Source: Erwinia_E haradaeae_F
GTDB lineage: Bacteria; Pseudomonadota; Gammaproteobacteria; Enterobacterales; Enterobacteriaceae
DNA: 64,000 nt
Assembly (NCBI RefSeq): GCF_900698855.1
Contig: NZ_LR217698.1
Span: forward strand, 372,001 to 436,000
Direction of reading: 5' to 3'
This document shows positions 23,056-33,802 of this stretch, piece by piece (the stretch's first letter is position 1; each line of letters starts with the position of its first letter). The position numbers and the translations under genes are program-made. The notes below the pieces were generated by a model that saw nothing but the letters and a program-made list of their open reading frames with translations, was not told where the DNA came from and ran no database searches.

Positions 23056-24578
23056 GTATTATAATTGTAGATTGGTATGTATAATTCAATTAGAGAAGTA
23101 CATGATATTTTAAGAGAATATAAGGATAATGAGTATGTGTGAAGAATATTACTAGATGATAAATAATGTCTCTAAGAGGCGCTGAATATTGTAGAAGATA
23201 CATAGTTTTAATGTTAGTTTATACATGTAAATAACTTTCTTGAATATAGAAAGATCAAGTAATGAGTTAATGAGCAAAGAGGTTGAGTACATTAAACACG
23301 TGTGATGATATTTATTTTTTTAGAATTTATCTTTAGAAGATAATTGCGAGTTTTATTTAATTCTAATTATTATATTTTTAGTTTTTTTATATTGGTTTCT
23401 TTTAAAGAAGAAACCATGTGATAAAAACATGATTTCAGCATCAGTTTTAGTTTTATACGATTTACATATATCTAAAATTACGAGATATATTACTTGTATT
23501 CTTAAATTTTCAATTAAATGCATGTTTTGGTTAATTAGAAATGTTCTTAATAAATGTTTACAAGTGATAGAAGATTTATCAGAGTAGTTATTATTAGATA
23601 AAATATTTTATTGAATTCAAGAGAATTTATTTTTTTGAACTATAGTGATATTTAGTGCATAATGTCAAAAACGTGATAAGAAAAGATAACAATAGGAAGA
23701 GGCTGGCATCTTCTTAGTGACAACTAAGGGATATAATGTATTTATTATAGTTTCATATTTTTTAATCAATTTTATTGTGATGTTTTATAATTAATTCAAA
23801 TTGATATAGGGGTGATTGACTGTCTTTAAAAGTTCTTTTTTTGAAAAGATGGTCTATCAAATGTTTTAACATTTACTTTGTTATTCTAATAATGGCGTCA
23901 AATATTGTTTTAATATTGATGATTTAATTTATTTTTATCTACTATCTAGAATTAATGTTTTATTAAGATATAATAACATCTCATGTATGATGTAGTGGTT
24001 CAGAGCACGTGATTTCATATTGTATTGTCAAGTAATAGCTATATAATCATATGTAGCGTTGTCTTTCTACTTAAATAGAATTGATATTTTCAGGTTTTAT
24101 ATAGATAAGGCACCGCTTGATTCATTAATAATTTTAATATAGATTATCAAATTAATCTGGTTTTTTTATTTTGTAGATAGATATTATTGTATATATTCAA
24201 TATATTAGATTTGTATCATGTATAAAATAATACCATAGTTTAGTGTTTAGATGATTCAGTGATCCAATTATTTCAATACTTTTCGTATATTATACATGAG
24301 ATTATTTTTTATTCAAAATTGTAAACTCTAGTAGTTGATTTTTAATGAATGTAATGATTTATATAGTTTTAAAATTAACATGATGGTTTTTATATTTTTT
24401 AGTGTTTTTTATATGTACACTAGATTTACATATAGCATCAAGTTATATATTGTATTATTTAGAAATAATGTTTTCACAGAAAATACATATTTATAGATGA
24501 TATAATACATGACACACTATGCAATTTTGTCTATTGATCATTATTTCTTTATTAGAACAGTTATGTATAAGGTAATTT
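23056..24578. other. Noncoding AT-rich gap
   Basis: No gene seen between mrdB and ychF, although E. coli has rlpA after mrdB and pth before ychF. A perfect 8-bp hairpin lies at 23394-23415 (GGTTTCTT, 6-base loop, AAGAAACC). It is about 340 bases past mrdB and is not followed by a clean T run, so terminator function is doubtful. Confidence 0.6.
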
Positions 24579-25667
24579 ATGAGTTTAAAATGTGGCATTG
24601 TTGGTATGCCAAATGTTGGTAAATCTACTTTATTTAATGCGTTAACTAAAGCGAGTGTTGAGGCCAATAATTTTCCTTTTTGTACGATTGAACCTAATAG
24701 TAGGGTGGTTCCTTTACCTGATTCACGATTAAATCAATTATCTGAAATTGTACAACCCAGACGCATTTTACCTGCTATTATGAATTTCGTAGATATTGCC
24801 GGTTTAGTTCAAGGCGCATCGAAAGGAGAAGGGCTTGGTAATCAATTTTTAAGTTATATTCGAGATACTGCAGCTATTATACATGTTGTACGCTGTTTTG
24901 AAGATGAAAATATTCTTCATATAAATAATAAGATTGATCCTGCTGATGACATTGAAACAATTCAGACAGAATTAGTCCTATCTGATTTGGATACGTGTCA
25001 ACGCGCCCTTCAAAAGGTACAGAAAAAATCTAATAGAATTTCACATACTGAAAAAGAAAAAGTTGTCCTTGAAAAATGTTTATCCCATTTATCTCATATT
25101 GGCATGTTACGTTCTTTAGATATGAGTATTGAAGATAAGTCTATTGTTCATTCTTTAAATTTTTTAACTTTAAAACCAACTATGTATGTTGCTAACGTTA
25201 ATGAGGGTGGTTTTAACAATAATGTATATCTAGACACTGTATATAAAATTGCGAAAAGTGAGAAAGCAGTAGTAGTAACTATCTGTGCGGTTGTTGAATC
25301 AGATCTTGCTCAGATGGAAAAGATAGAGCGACAGGAATTTATGACCGCTTTAGGCATGAAGACAACAGGATTAAATCGTATTTCGCAGGAAAGTTATGAT
25401 CTATTAAAATTACAAACGTACTTTACGGCTGGTATAAAAGAAGTTCGGGCTTGGACTATTTCAGCTGGATCCACAGCTTCACAAGCTGCTGGAAAAATTC
25501 ATAGTGACTTTGAAAGAGGATTTATTCGTGCGCAAGTTATTTCTTTTGATGATTTTATTTCTTGTAAAGGTAATAAAGGCGCCAAAGAATCCGGCAAAAT
25601 GCGATTAGAAGGAAAAAGTTATATTGTCCAAGATGGAGATATAATAAATTTTTTGTTCAATATATAA
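24579..25667 (+). CDS. ychF: Ribosome-associated Obg-like ATPase YchF
   Basis: Translation-factor-class P-loop NTPase that, unlike its GTPase relatives, prefers ATP; it binds ribosomes and is linked to translation and oxidative stress control. 362 residues (E. coli 363). The P-loop GMPNVGKST lies at residues 9-17, followed by switch sequences ending DIAGLVQGASKGEGLG. The G4 position reads NVNE, the variant associated with ATP use in this family. A coiled-coil insertion and a C-terminal TGS domain end in YIVQDGDIINFLFNI. It is an isolated gene without pth. It looks intact and under selection. Confidence 0.97.
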   Translation: MSLKCGIVGMPNVGKSTLFNALTKASVEANNFPFCTIEPNSRVVPLPDSRLNQLSEIVQPRRILPAIMNFVDIAGLVQGASKGEGLGNQFLSYIRDTAAIIHVVRCFEDENILHINNKIDPADDIETIQTELVLSDLDTCQRALQKVQKKSNRISHTEKEKVVLEKCLSHLSHIGMLRSLDMSIEDKSIVHSLNFLTLKPTMYVANVNEGGFNNNVYLDTVYKIAKSEKAVVVTICAVVESDLAQMEKIERQEFMTALGMKTTGLNRISQESYDLLKLQTYFTAGIKEVRAWTISAGSTASQAAGKIHSDFERGFIRAQVISFDDFISCKGNKGAKESGKMRLEGKSYIVQDGDIINFLFNI

Positions 25668-28548
25668 TATATATTATTAATAGAATGATCATTATTATAA
25701 ATGTATAAGGACTTAGAGATTTTAAATAGAGAATGTAATAGACTTATTCAATAAATGATTTTTTGTGTTTTTAATGGTCTTAATTATGAATTAATAATGT
25801 TTTCTAATTAATAGTTTCTTAGATTTTGATCATAACTTATATTAATTAATATAGAAATAATTGTTTTATTGATGAATTCTTATTATCTTTAATTTATATT
25901 TTTTATATGAAAATAGAAAGATGTATTTTGTCATTTTTATAAAATAAAATGAATTATATTGTATACTGATATTATAAAAATTAGAATTAATCTAATAATC
26001 GTTTTCTGATAATAGAAATCTTCGTATCGTTAATTACAATAATATAAATAATGAATTGGTAAATCATATTATAGATATATTGATTTTATAGGTCAGTCTA
26101 TTTTTCTAAATAATAAAGAAAGGAACTGAGTTTTTTGATATAAGATTAGATCTTGTTTAATATATAAATATTGCTTATAAGATTAAGATGCATATATAGA
26201 GGAAATAGTATTTAATTCTAATATAGAGAGATTGTAAATTTTTATGCTGTTTCTCTACATTTAGGACGAAAAATCTATTAATTAGAGAGATTAGATTATT
26301 ACATCTATAATAATGTATTTTATTATTTTTATTTTCATAACTAACAATAAGTTTATGTGAAAAGATTCTTGGGGGATATAAAAATATAAGATGATATCTT
26401 TAAAACTAAATGAGATGTTAAGCTTATATATTTCTTATGAGTTGAAATCAAATAGACTATGTGTTACCAATGTTTCATAAATTTTTACTTTGTATTATGT
26501 TTGATGATGATTTCTTCTCTTTAGAGAAGAGATATAAAGGTGGTGAGAAGGAAATAAATTAAATGATATTTTGTAAAATAGATTAAAATAAGATAATAGA
26601 TAAAAAAGTTTTAATATGGTATTGTCAGGCTTATTATGAAGAGGGACCTTATTTAAGGATCTTATAAATATGATTTATGTTGATAATTTTCCAATAAATT
26701 AGAAAGAAATTATCATTTATAACAAGATGAAGTATTTTAGTTTTTGTATAAAAATCATTCTAGCAGTTTATAACTATATATTTCTGTTCGTAGAGAATTG
26801 TAGTAATTGAAGTAATATTATAGTTATTATTTATAATAAAATAAGCATTTCTTGATTCTTTAATATAAGAATGTATACAAAAATATTTTAAGGTGTTAAA
26901 TATAAAACAATATTTTATCTAGTAAAGTAGAGTAATAATATATATAGCAAGTGGCAGTTGATTTTCAGTTTACATACGATAGCCTTAGTATTAGATCACT
27001 TATTATATTGATATCATCTGAGTCGATATCGAATTTTAAGACATATCCACAATAGATTTCACAAGAATAAAAGAAAATTTCTCAGTTTTATTTCTTAACT
27101 TCTATTAAATCTTTTTAAGAAGCAAGAAGAAAATTAGAACTTATGTTTTTGACATGAATATATATTTTTTTTGGATAGTTTCTTTATAATTTTTGTGTTA
27201 TAGAGAAGAGTTGAACGTTGATGATAAAAACGTAATTGAAAAGTAAATATCATTGTATTGATATTTATATCAGGTCTTTTCTTAATAAGAGAGAAGCCTT
27301 ATAGAAATCTTTTGGTAATCATTACCTATATTAAAAATGTATTACGGCATTTCATAAAATAATGTAATTAGTAGATTTAGTGTACGATATTTGTTAAATA
27401 AGCGTCTTGTCGAAAATTGTAATCCACTTATATTATGTAGGATTTTCTGCATAATATTTAATACAATTCACTTACGGAATGCGATGAGAATCGGAAACAT
27501 TTTCTAATATCTATCTCATGCTAATAGAGATAGTTGAGAAATCGAATTAAGGATATTAGAGGTACCACAATAAGATAAGTAACTTGTCTAATCATTAATT
27601 TATTCATAGAATTGTTTAGAAAAGGATAGTCATATCTCATTTTTTTTCAGAAAGGCTCGGAATATCAACGTTAGTTTCTAAAGAAACATGTTTCTGTTTA
27701 CTAAAAATTTTAACAGTGATCCTTGATTTATATTAAGTAAGACTTATAACTTAGATATAAACTATAAAAATATTAGAGTATACTTATGTTAAGTAATGGC
27801 GATTATAGATATTGGAAAGTATGCCAAAATTTTTTGGTTTTTTCAGATATTGCTTAAGATATCGTTTTTCATCTATTTCTTATGGTTAGTTAGGTATCTC
27901 ATATTAACTAGAAATGCTACTTTTGGAGTTTTTATTGTTTTGATTTTATGGACATAAAAGTAAGATTAGTTTATCTCAATAAGTTTGAGATTAGTTGCAT
28001 ATTGTTTACTAATTTTAACTATAAGGCAAAACATTCAATTGTATAATGATATATTATCATAGTAATTTTTATTAAATATTTAATATACATAATTATTTAA
28101 TAATTTCATCACATAAGCTTAAGGTTTAGTTTCTGTTTGTGTAGCGATTTTAAAGAATATTTTTTATGAAAATGATTAAATTATTTTAATTATATTTTGA
28201 TAGAAAATATCTCTAGATTAGAGTGATGACAAGATTATTTATAGTGTATTATTTAATCTAAAATAGAATAATGGTTTATAAAAGATAAGAATGATAGTAA
28301 TGTTTTATAGTTTTATAAGTTTATTTTGGTTTTTTTGTATGTAAATATTTTCTATTTTAGATCATGGCAATATATCTACAGAAAAGTAGATTATAAAAGG
28401 ATTTGTGATTTTTAGAATCTTTCTAATTGTGGTCTAAATTCCATTATATAATTTCTTTAATTTTCCATAACGACAGAAAAGGATGTAAAGTTGAAGATTT
28501 TACTAGATTAGTATAAATCTAAGATCCTTAATTATAATAGTAGATTTT
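25668..28548. other. Very long noncoding AT-rich gap
   Basis: Nearly 2.9 kb with no gene on either strand. Local structures: a perfect 8-bp hairpin at 26513-26530 (TCTTCTCT, loop TT, AGAGAAGA) and a 7-bp one at about 27511-27533 (CTATCTC/GAGATAG). No residue of the genes that flank pgi or ychF in E. coli could be recognised. No confident pgi promoter was found close to its start. Confidence 0.65.
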
Positions 28549-30192
28549 ATGAAAAATATCAATCCAATAGATACGCCTGCTTGGAAAGATTTACAACAAC
28601 ATTTTAAAAAGATGAAAAATATTAAAATTATTGATCTTTTTAAACATGATTCTAAACGTTTTACCTCTTTTTCTATTAAGTTTGAAGAGGAACTGTTGCT
28701 GGATTTTTCAAAAAATATTATTACGGAGGAGACGCTTGAAAAATTACAAATGTTAGTGAAAGAAACTGATGTACGAGGTGCAATTCAGTCCATGTTTTCT
28801 AGCAAAAAAATAAACCGTACTGAAAATCGTGCAGTTCTACATATAGCATTACGTAACCGAAAAAATACGCCAATCTTTCTTGATGGTCAAGATATTATGA
28901 TTGAGGTAAATGATGTACTTGTAAAGATGAAATTATTTTCTGAGGCAATTATTGATGGTAAATGGAAAGGTTTTACTGGAAAATCTATTACTGATGTAGT
29001 CAATATTGGCATTGGAGGTTCTGATCTTGGTCCTCGTATGGTAACAGAAGCACTTCGTCCGTATAAAAATCATCTTAGGATGCATTTTGTTTCTAATATT
29101 GATGGAACTCATATTGTTGAAACATTAAAAGAACTTAGCCCTCAGACTACTTTGTTTTTGATTGCATCAAAAACATTTACTACACAAGAAACCATGAGCA
29201 ATGCTTATCATACGCGTGAATGGTTTTTAAGATCAGGTAAAGAAAAGGATATAGAAAAACATTTTGTCGCTTTATCTTCTAACGAAAAGGGAGTAAATCA
29301 GTTTGGTATTAATAATCATAATATGTTTAAACTCTGGGATTGGGTAAGCGGTCGTTATTCGGTGTGGTCATCAGTTGGTTTATCTATTATTCTTTCTATT
29401 GGATTTGAAAACTTTGAACACTTTTTAAGTGGTGCTCATGCCATGGATTGTCATTTTTTTAATGAACCAGACGAAAAAAGTTTACCAATACTGCTTGCTT
29501 TGATTAGTATTTGGTATAATAATTTTTTTGGCTCAGAAACTGAGGCGATTTTCCCATATGATTATTATATGCGTTATTTTTCTAAATATATTCAGCAAGG
29601 TAACATGGAATCAAATGGAAAGTCTATTGATCGTACAGGACAAGTGGTTTCTTACCAGACTGGTCCGATTATTTGGGGTGATATAGGAACTAATGGTCAG
29701 CATGCATTTTATCAACTAATTCATCAGGGAACCAAGTTAGTACCATGTGATTTTATTGCACCAGTTATTTCACATAATCAACTTAGCAATCATCATGATA
29801 AACTGATGTCACATTTTTTAGCGCAAACTGAAGCTTTAGCTTTTGGTCAATCAATTAAAATGACAGAAAGAGATAATGTCCACATTGGACAAGATTTGAA
29901 ATTTCTTCAGGATATTTCTCCTTATCAACGGTTAGAGGGAAATCGTCCTACTAATTCAATTCTAATACGTTGCATAACCCCCTACAGTCTCGGTCTGTTA
30001 ATGGCGTTATATGAGCATAAGATTTTTACTCAAGGTATCATTCTTAATATTTTTAGCTTTGATCAGTGGGGGGTTGAATTAGGTAAAAAGTTAGCTAATC
30101 GGATTCTTTTAGAGCTTTCTGATATTAATGAGGTTAAGAGTCATGACAGTTCAACTAACGGACTTATTAATACTTATAAGTCTTGGCGCTAA
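28549..30192 (+). CDS. pgi: Glucose-6-phosphate isomerase
   Basis: Interconverts glucose-6-phosphate and fructose-6-phosphate in the cytoplasm; the latter is the GlmS substrate. 547 residues (E. coli 549). Signature blocks: DVVNIGIGGSDLGPRMV, the catalytic Glu region in QQGNMESNGKS, TNGQHAFYQLIHQGT with the catalytic His, and FDQWGVELGKKLANRIL with the catalytic Lys. A segment near residues 425-460 is shorter and more divergent than in E. coli, where the alignment passes from AFGQSIK to QRLEGNRPTNS. The C terminus HDSSTNGLINTYKSWR is intact. The start is the first ATG and aligns with the E. coli MKNINP. Confidence 0.98.
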   Translation: MKNINPIDTPAWKDLQQHFKKMKNIKIIDLFKHDSKRFTSFSIKFEEELLLDFSKNIITEETLEKLQMLVKETDVRGAIQSMFSSKKINRTENRAVLHIALRNRKNTPIFLDGQDIMIEVNDVLVKMKLFSEAIIDGKWKGFTGKSITDVVNIGIGGSDLGPRMVTEALRPYKNHLRMHFVSNIDGTHIVETLKELSPQTTLFLIASKTFTTQETMSNAYHTREWFLRSGKEKDIEKHFVALSSNEKGVNQFGINNHNMFKLWDWVSGRYSVWSSVGLSIILSIGFENFEHFLSGAHAMDCHFFNEPDEKSLPILLALISIWYNNFFGSETEAIFPYDYYMRYFSKYIQQGNMESNGKSIDRTGQVVSYQTGPIIWGDIGTNGQHAFYQLIHQGTKLVPCDFIAPVISHNQLSNHHDKLMSHFLAQTEALAFGQSIKMTERDNVHIGQDLKFLQDISPYQRLEGNRPTNSILIRCITPYSLGLLMALYEHKIFTQGIILNIFSFDQWGVELGKKLANRILLELSDINEVKSHDSSTNGLINTYKSWR

Positions 30193-30468
30193 CTCTTGAA
30201 ATACGGTGTTGTGAAAAGTGTTCTATTCTTAATAATTTTCTTCTTACAAAGATTTTTATAGATCTTTATGTGTAGTATTTTCTATTTATAAGAAGCAATA
30301 AAATTACTGAATATTTAGATATTATTTCTATTAAGTTTTTTTCGATATATTATGCAATTAAGTTAAGGTGAATGATCACATATTTATGTTAAAAGAATTT
30401 AAGGTTGCTTGTGTATTATAATCAACAATAGGTTCTTTTTTATAAAGAGAATTACACAGAAAAATTTT

Positions 30469-31440
30469 TTATTTTGTTTTACAATATTTTATTTTTTTAG
30501 AATAAAATTCTGATAAAGTCATACTTACTGTATGAGGATAGAGCCAGTTAAATAATTGTTCCAAATCGTTATATAGTACTTCAATGTCATATTTAGTTTT
30601 AAATGTTGGACTGCCACCTGGCATTAATTCAGAGGAATGTATCATAAATTCGACATAGTCTCTTCCATTTCTCAGCGATGTTTTTACTACATCTATCATC
30701 TGTTTTACATTCCCTCCAGAAGGACGGAGCCAGTATGCTGCTGGATTGTGTTCTTTTCCTCGCCAATGATGATATATTATTTTCAGTTGGTTAATTAAAT
30801 TACTGTATTTGTATTGAATACTCATTGGAACTTCTAATAGAGTAGAGTCTCCGGGTTTTGAAATATTTCTTTCATCGATAAAATACGAATAATCAGGAAA
30901 CGCCTGATAATCAGTACCACCTCTTCCTTGAGGGTCTCCGATAGTTTGTTTCCAGTTAACTCGCGGAGTAACAGAGCAATCTATTTGATAACCTTGTTCT
31001 ATGAGAATTTGAGCATATTTTATATTAAATGCCCAACGACCTGCTCGATGGGATCTCATTTTAATTTGTAAAGTATCTTCTAATAAGTTTGTTATATATA
31101 TAATTTTATCTCGAATAATCTGTTCAGGGTATTCGATAAGGTAAGGTTGATGTTGTTGGTCATTTCCTGTTAGATCGTATAAAGGTGGATTATTACACGC
31201 ATGTAAATGCATACCTATTTCTCCTGTATTTTGCCTAATAATATTTCTGGAGAAATCAATATATTCAGGATTTATAACCATTTCATAATTAGTAAGCCAA
31301 GTGGGTTTGAATTGATATTTTTCACATAGCTCTTGAAATCGAGGTAAAAAAGAGGCATTTTTTGTCATGATTTTGTCATGATTATCCCAAAGATTATCAC
31401 CTTCTGTATCAACAGTAATAAGTAATGCTGGTAGATTCAT
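30469..31440 (-). CDS. Putative polysaccharide deacetylase (CE4/NodB-like)
   Basis: A 323-residue protein with the layout of the NodB/CE4 metal-dependent deacetylase fold: an Asp-containing first motif (TVDTEGD, residues 9-15), a His-x-His second motif (GEIGMHLHA, His78 and His80) and an Arg-rich third motif (SHRAGRW, residues 130-136). Similar proteins in enterobacteria act in surface polysaccharide or LPS core modification, so its substrate may be a sugar N-acetyl group, but this is inference. The ATG at 31440 is chosen because AGAGGA lies directly upstream on the minus strand; an upstream ATG at 31479 would add 13 unmatched residues. It lies convergent to pgi, with no polysaccharide genes nearby. 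Its retention in so reduced a genome is unexpected. Confidence 0.72.
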   Translation of the reverse strand: MNLPALLITVDTEGDNLWDNHDKIMTKNASFLPRFQELCEKYQFKPTWLTNYEMVINPEYIDFSRNIIRQNTGEIGMHLHACNNPPLYDLTGNDQQHQPYLIEYPEQIIRDKIIYITNLLEDTLQIKMRSHRAGRWAFNIKYAQILIEQGYQIDCSVTPRVNWKQTIGDPQGRGGTDYQAFPDYSYFIDERNISKPGDSTLLEVPMSIQYKYSNLINQLKIIYHHWRGKEHNPAAYWLRPSGGNVKQMIDVVKTSLRNGRDYVEFMIHSSELMPGGSPTFKTKYDIEVLYNDLEQLFNWLYPHTVSMTLSEFYSKKIKYCKTK

Positions 31441-32228
31441 TTTTCCTCTGATATTAAGATAAGATGTGCTATGTATCATTTTATGCAGAGCTAAATTATT
31501 TAATAATAAGTCTACATATCTTCTTAAATAAAATGTTATTTTATATTATTAGAGTAAGATATAGAATATTTTGATGACTATGAATAGAATCTAATTCTAT
31601 TATCTTAAGTAACAGTATTTTAAAAAATTATTAATATCATGTCTATAAGATCCATTTTATTTTATTTGTCATTTAGATTACATAAGTAAGGTCTATAGAT
31701 GCAACGATAGTTAAAATACAAAGAAGTTATTATTGCTCTATATGTGATTAAGATGATTAATAGTACTTCTATAGGTAGAAGTAGGCAGAATAACATTATG
31801 ATAGTGAGATATCATATTATGATTATTGTAATTTAATTTTTTTAATTAGAGGATAATGTTATTTTTCACATTATTTAAATAATCAGAATGCGTATTCTTT
31901 AAAAAAGACCGTTAGATAAGATGAGAATCTTCGTCTTGATTATAAATTAATTACTGTATTAGAAATTGTTTTCTTAGGGTCATGTGTTTATTATTGATAG
32001 TTTTTTAAAAAAAATATACTGTATAGTAAGTGGATTCACTTTATTTAAACTAAATCAGTATTTTTTGCTTTTTTCAAAATTTTAATTGATATAACTGGAT
32101 TCATTAGTCATAAGAAGTATATGAATTTTTAGACTAGTCTTTATTACTGATGATATTATTGATATTACTATTTTTATAGTATTATTTATATAAAATTCCA
32201 ATTTTAGTGATAAATATGCTATAACCTG

Positions 32229-32250
32229 TTATCCTTCCAAGGAAGGATAA
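32229..32250. repeat. Perfect 10-bp hairpin in noncoding DNA
   Basis: TTATCCTTCC and its exact complement GGAAGGATAA are separated by two bases. Four C:G pairs make this stem improbable in DNA of this composition. No T run follows and no gene ends nearby, so it does not look like a working terminator. Function unknown. Confidence 0.75.
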
Positions 32251-32365
32251 ACATAGTTAACAGTAATGTTAAGTTTCTAATAGAGAAGAAGCACATGTTC
32301 TTTTTATATTAAATGTAACTAAATTTAAGAGGTGTTTGTTTATTAATTTTTTGAAGTTTATTGAT

Positions 32366-32411
32366 TCTTAATCAGTTGATCTGATTAAGACAAGCCCAAT
32401 GTGCTTGTTTT
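32366..32411 (+). terminator. Two adjacent hairpins ending in a short T run
   Basis: First stem TCTTAATCAG/CTGATTAAGA (10 bp, 5-base loop, 32366-32390), then immediately a second stem ACAAGC/GCTTGT (32390-32408) that runs into TTTT. The second hairpin has the shape of a rho-independent terminator for plus-strand transcription. No plus-strand gene survives upstream within this gap, so it may be the leftover end of a deleted gene or of a small RNA. Confidence 0.35.
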
Positions 32412-32881
32412 GAAATATAATATTGAATACAGAGTTGGCAACTGACTTAGATATTGATGTAAAAGATCGATTTTTTATATACTTTTTTAGAAAAATATTT
32501 TCTAATTGTATATTTAATTTGTCTAATATTAGATTATCATGGATCAATTTATCTTTTTATATATTATTTCTAGGTTATATAAATTTCTCCTGGATATTCT
32601 TTTAAATATTTCAAATATTTTACAGTGATTTTATTGGCTTCAAGTTAAACTCAAGATCCGTATTGCTAAGATTCAATAAGAGGGTTAGTTCAGTAAGTTT
32701 TATACGATAACGAGTGAGACTTGTTGATTTCATTAACTTTTTCTCTTGTTCTTCTTTAGGAAGGGAATTTATTTTCTCAAAGACGTTTCGGATATGGATA
32801 TTATAGTTTTTTCTTTAACTCAGATGATCACACCATATTATAAAAGAATTTTAAGAGAATCTTTTAAAGATAGGAGAAGTT

Positions 32882-33784
32882 ATGGTTTTGAGCACCTTGC
32901 TAAACAAGTATCATCATCGTATAAATGAAGTTCTTAATCAATACATTATGAAACTTCCCTTTAAGGATATCTCTTTAGTCGCAGCTATAGAGTATGCTTT
33001 ATTGTCAGGAGGTAAGCGTTTACGTCCTTGCTTGGTATATGCTATTGGGACTATGTTGCATGTAGAGGAAATTGTGCTTGATGTACCAGCAGCAGCTATT
33101 GAATGTATACATGCATACTCTTTAATTCATGATGACTTACCTTGTATGGATAACGATAGTTTTCGCCGTGGACATGTAGCTTGCCATATTAAATTTGGAG
33201 AGGATATAGCTATATTAGCTGGTGATGCATTACAATCTCTTGCTTTTTCTATATTAAGTGAGTCTCCAATGTTTGGTGTTATGCCGAAAAATCGGATTGC
33301 TATGTTGTCTGAGTTAGCTAGCGCTAGCGGTGCAAGAGGAATGTGTGGAGGTCAGGCTCTTGATCTATCGATTATAGATAAAGCACAGTGCACGTTAGAG
33401 GAGTTAGAGCGTGTGTATCTATATAAAACTGGAATATTGATTCGTGCAGCGGTTCGTCTTGGTGCCTTAACATCTCGAGACACTAGCTTTGAGCTTATAC
33501 CGCTTCTTGATAGATTTTCTAATTTTATCGGTTTAGCTTTTCAACTACAGGATGATATTTTAGATTATACCAGTGATAGGGAATGTATTGAAAAAAAATT
33601 AGAGTCTGATAAAAATTTTAGTAAGAAAACTTATCCATTTTTAGTTGGTTTGGCTAATACAAAAATTAAGCTTCAGAATTTATGTCAAAATGCGCTTAGT
33701 GAATTAGAAATACTTTCTAAAAAATCTTTTAATACGACTCTATTAGAGGGTTTAGTACATTTTATTATTGAGCGCGATATATAA
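32882..33784 (+). CDS. ispA: Farnesyl diphosphate synthase IspA
   Basis: Short-chain trans-prenyltransferase that condenses IPP with DMAPP and GPP to make farnesyl diphosphate, the precursor of undecaprenyl phosphate and the ubiquinone side chain. 300 residues (E. coli 299). First Asp-rich motif DDLPCMD at residues 84-90, with GGKRLRP before it; second Asp-rich motif QDDILDYT at about residue 225. The ATG at 32882 follows AGGAG. dxs starts 18 bases downstream, so the two form an operon as in E. coli. It supplies lipid carriers to the wall genes and prenyl units to the quinone pathway represented by ubiX and ubiK. Confidence 0.97.
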   Translation: MVLSTLLNKYHHRINEVLNQYIMKLPFKDISLVAAIEYALLSGGKRLRPCLVYAIGTMLHVEEIVLDVPAAAIECIHAYSLIHDDLPCMDNDSFRRGHVACHIKFGEDIAILAGDALQSLAFSILSESPMFGVMPKNRIAMLSELASASGARGMCGGQALDLSIIDKAQCTLEELERVYLYKTGILIRAAVRLGALTSRDTSFELIPLLDRFSNFIGLAFQLQDDILDYTSDRECIEKKLESDKNFSKKTYPFLVGLANTKIKLQNLCQNALSELEILSKKSFNTTLLEGLVHFIIERDI

Positions 33785-33802
33785 CTTTTAAATGAGATAA
33801 CG

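Larger units (their letters stand above)
31441..32881. other. Noncoding gap with strong hairpins
   Basis: About 1.4 kb between the divergent deacetylase and ispA. It includes two conspicuous structures, annotated separately (32229-32250 and 32366-32411). The last 200 bases before ispA contain fragments that distantly recall the exonuclease VII small subunit XseB, the gene directly upstream of ispA in E. coli. The match is broken by stops and changes frame, so it is only tentative. Confidence 0.6.
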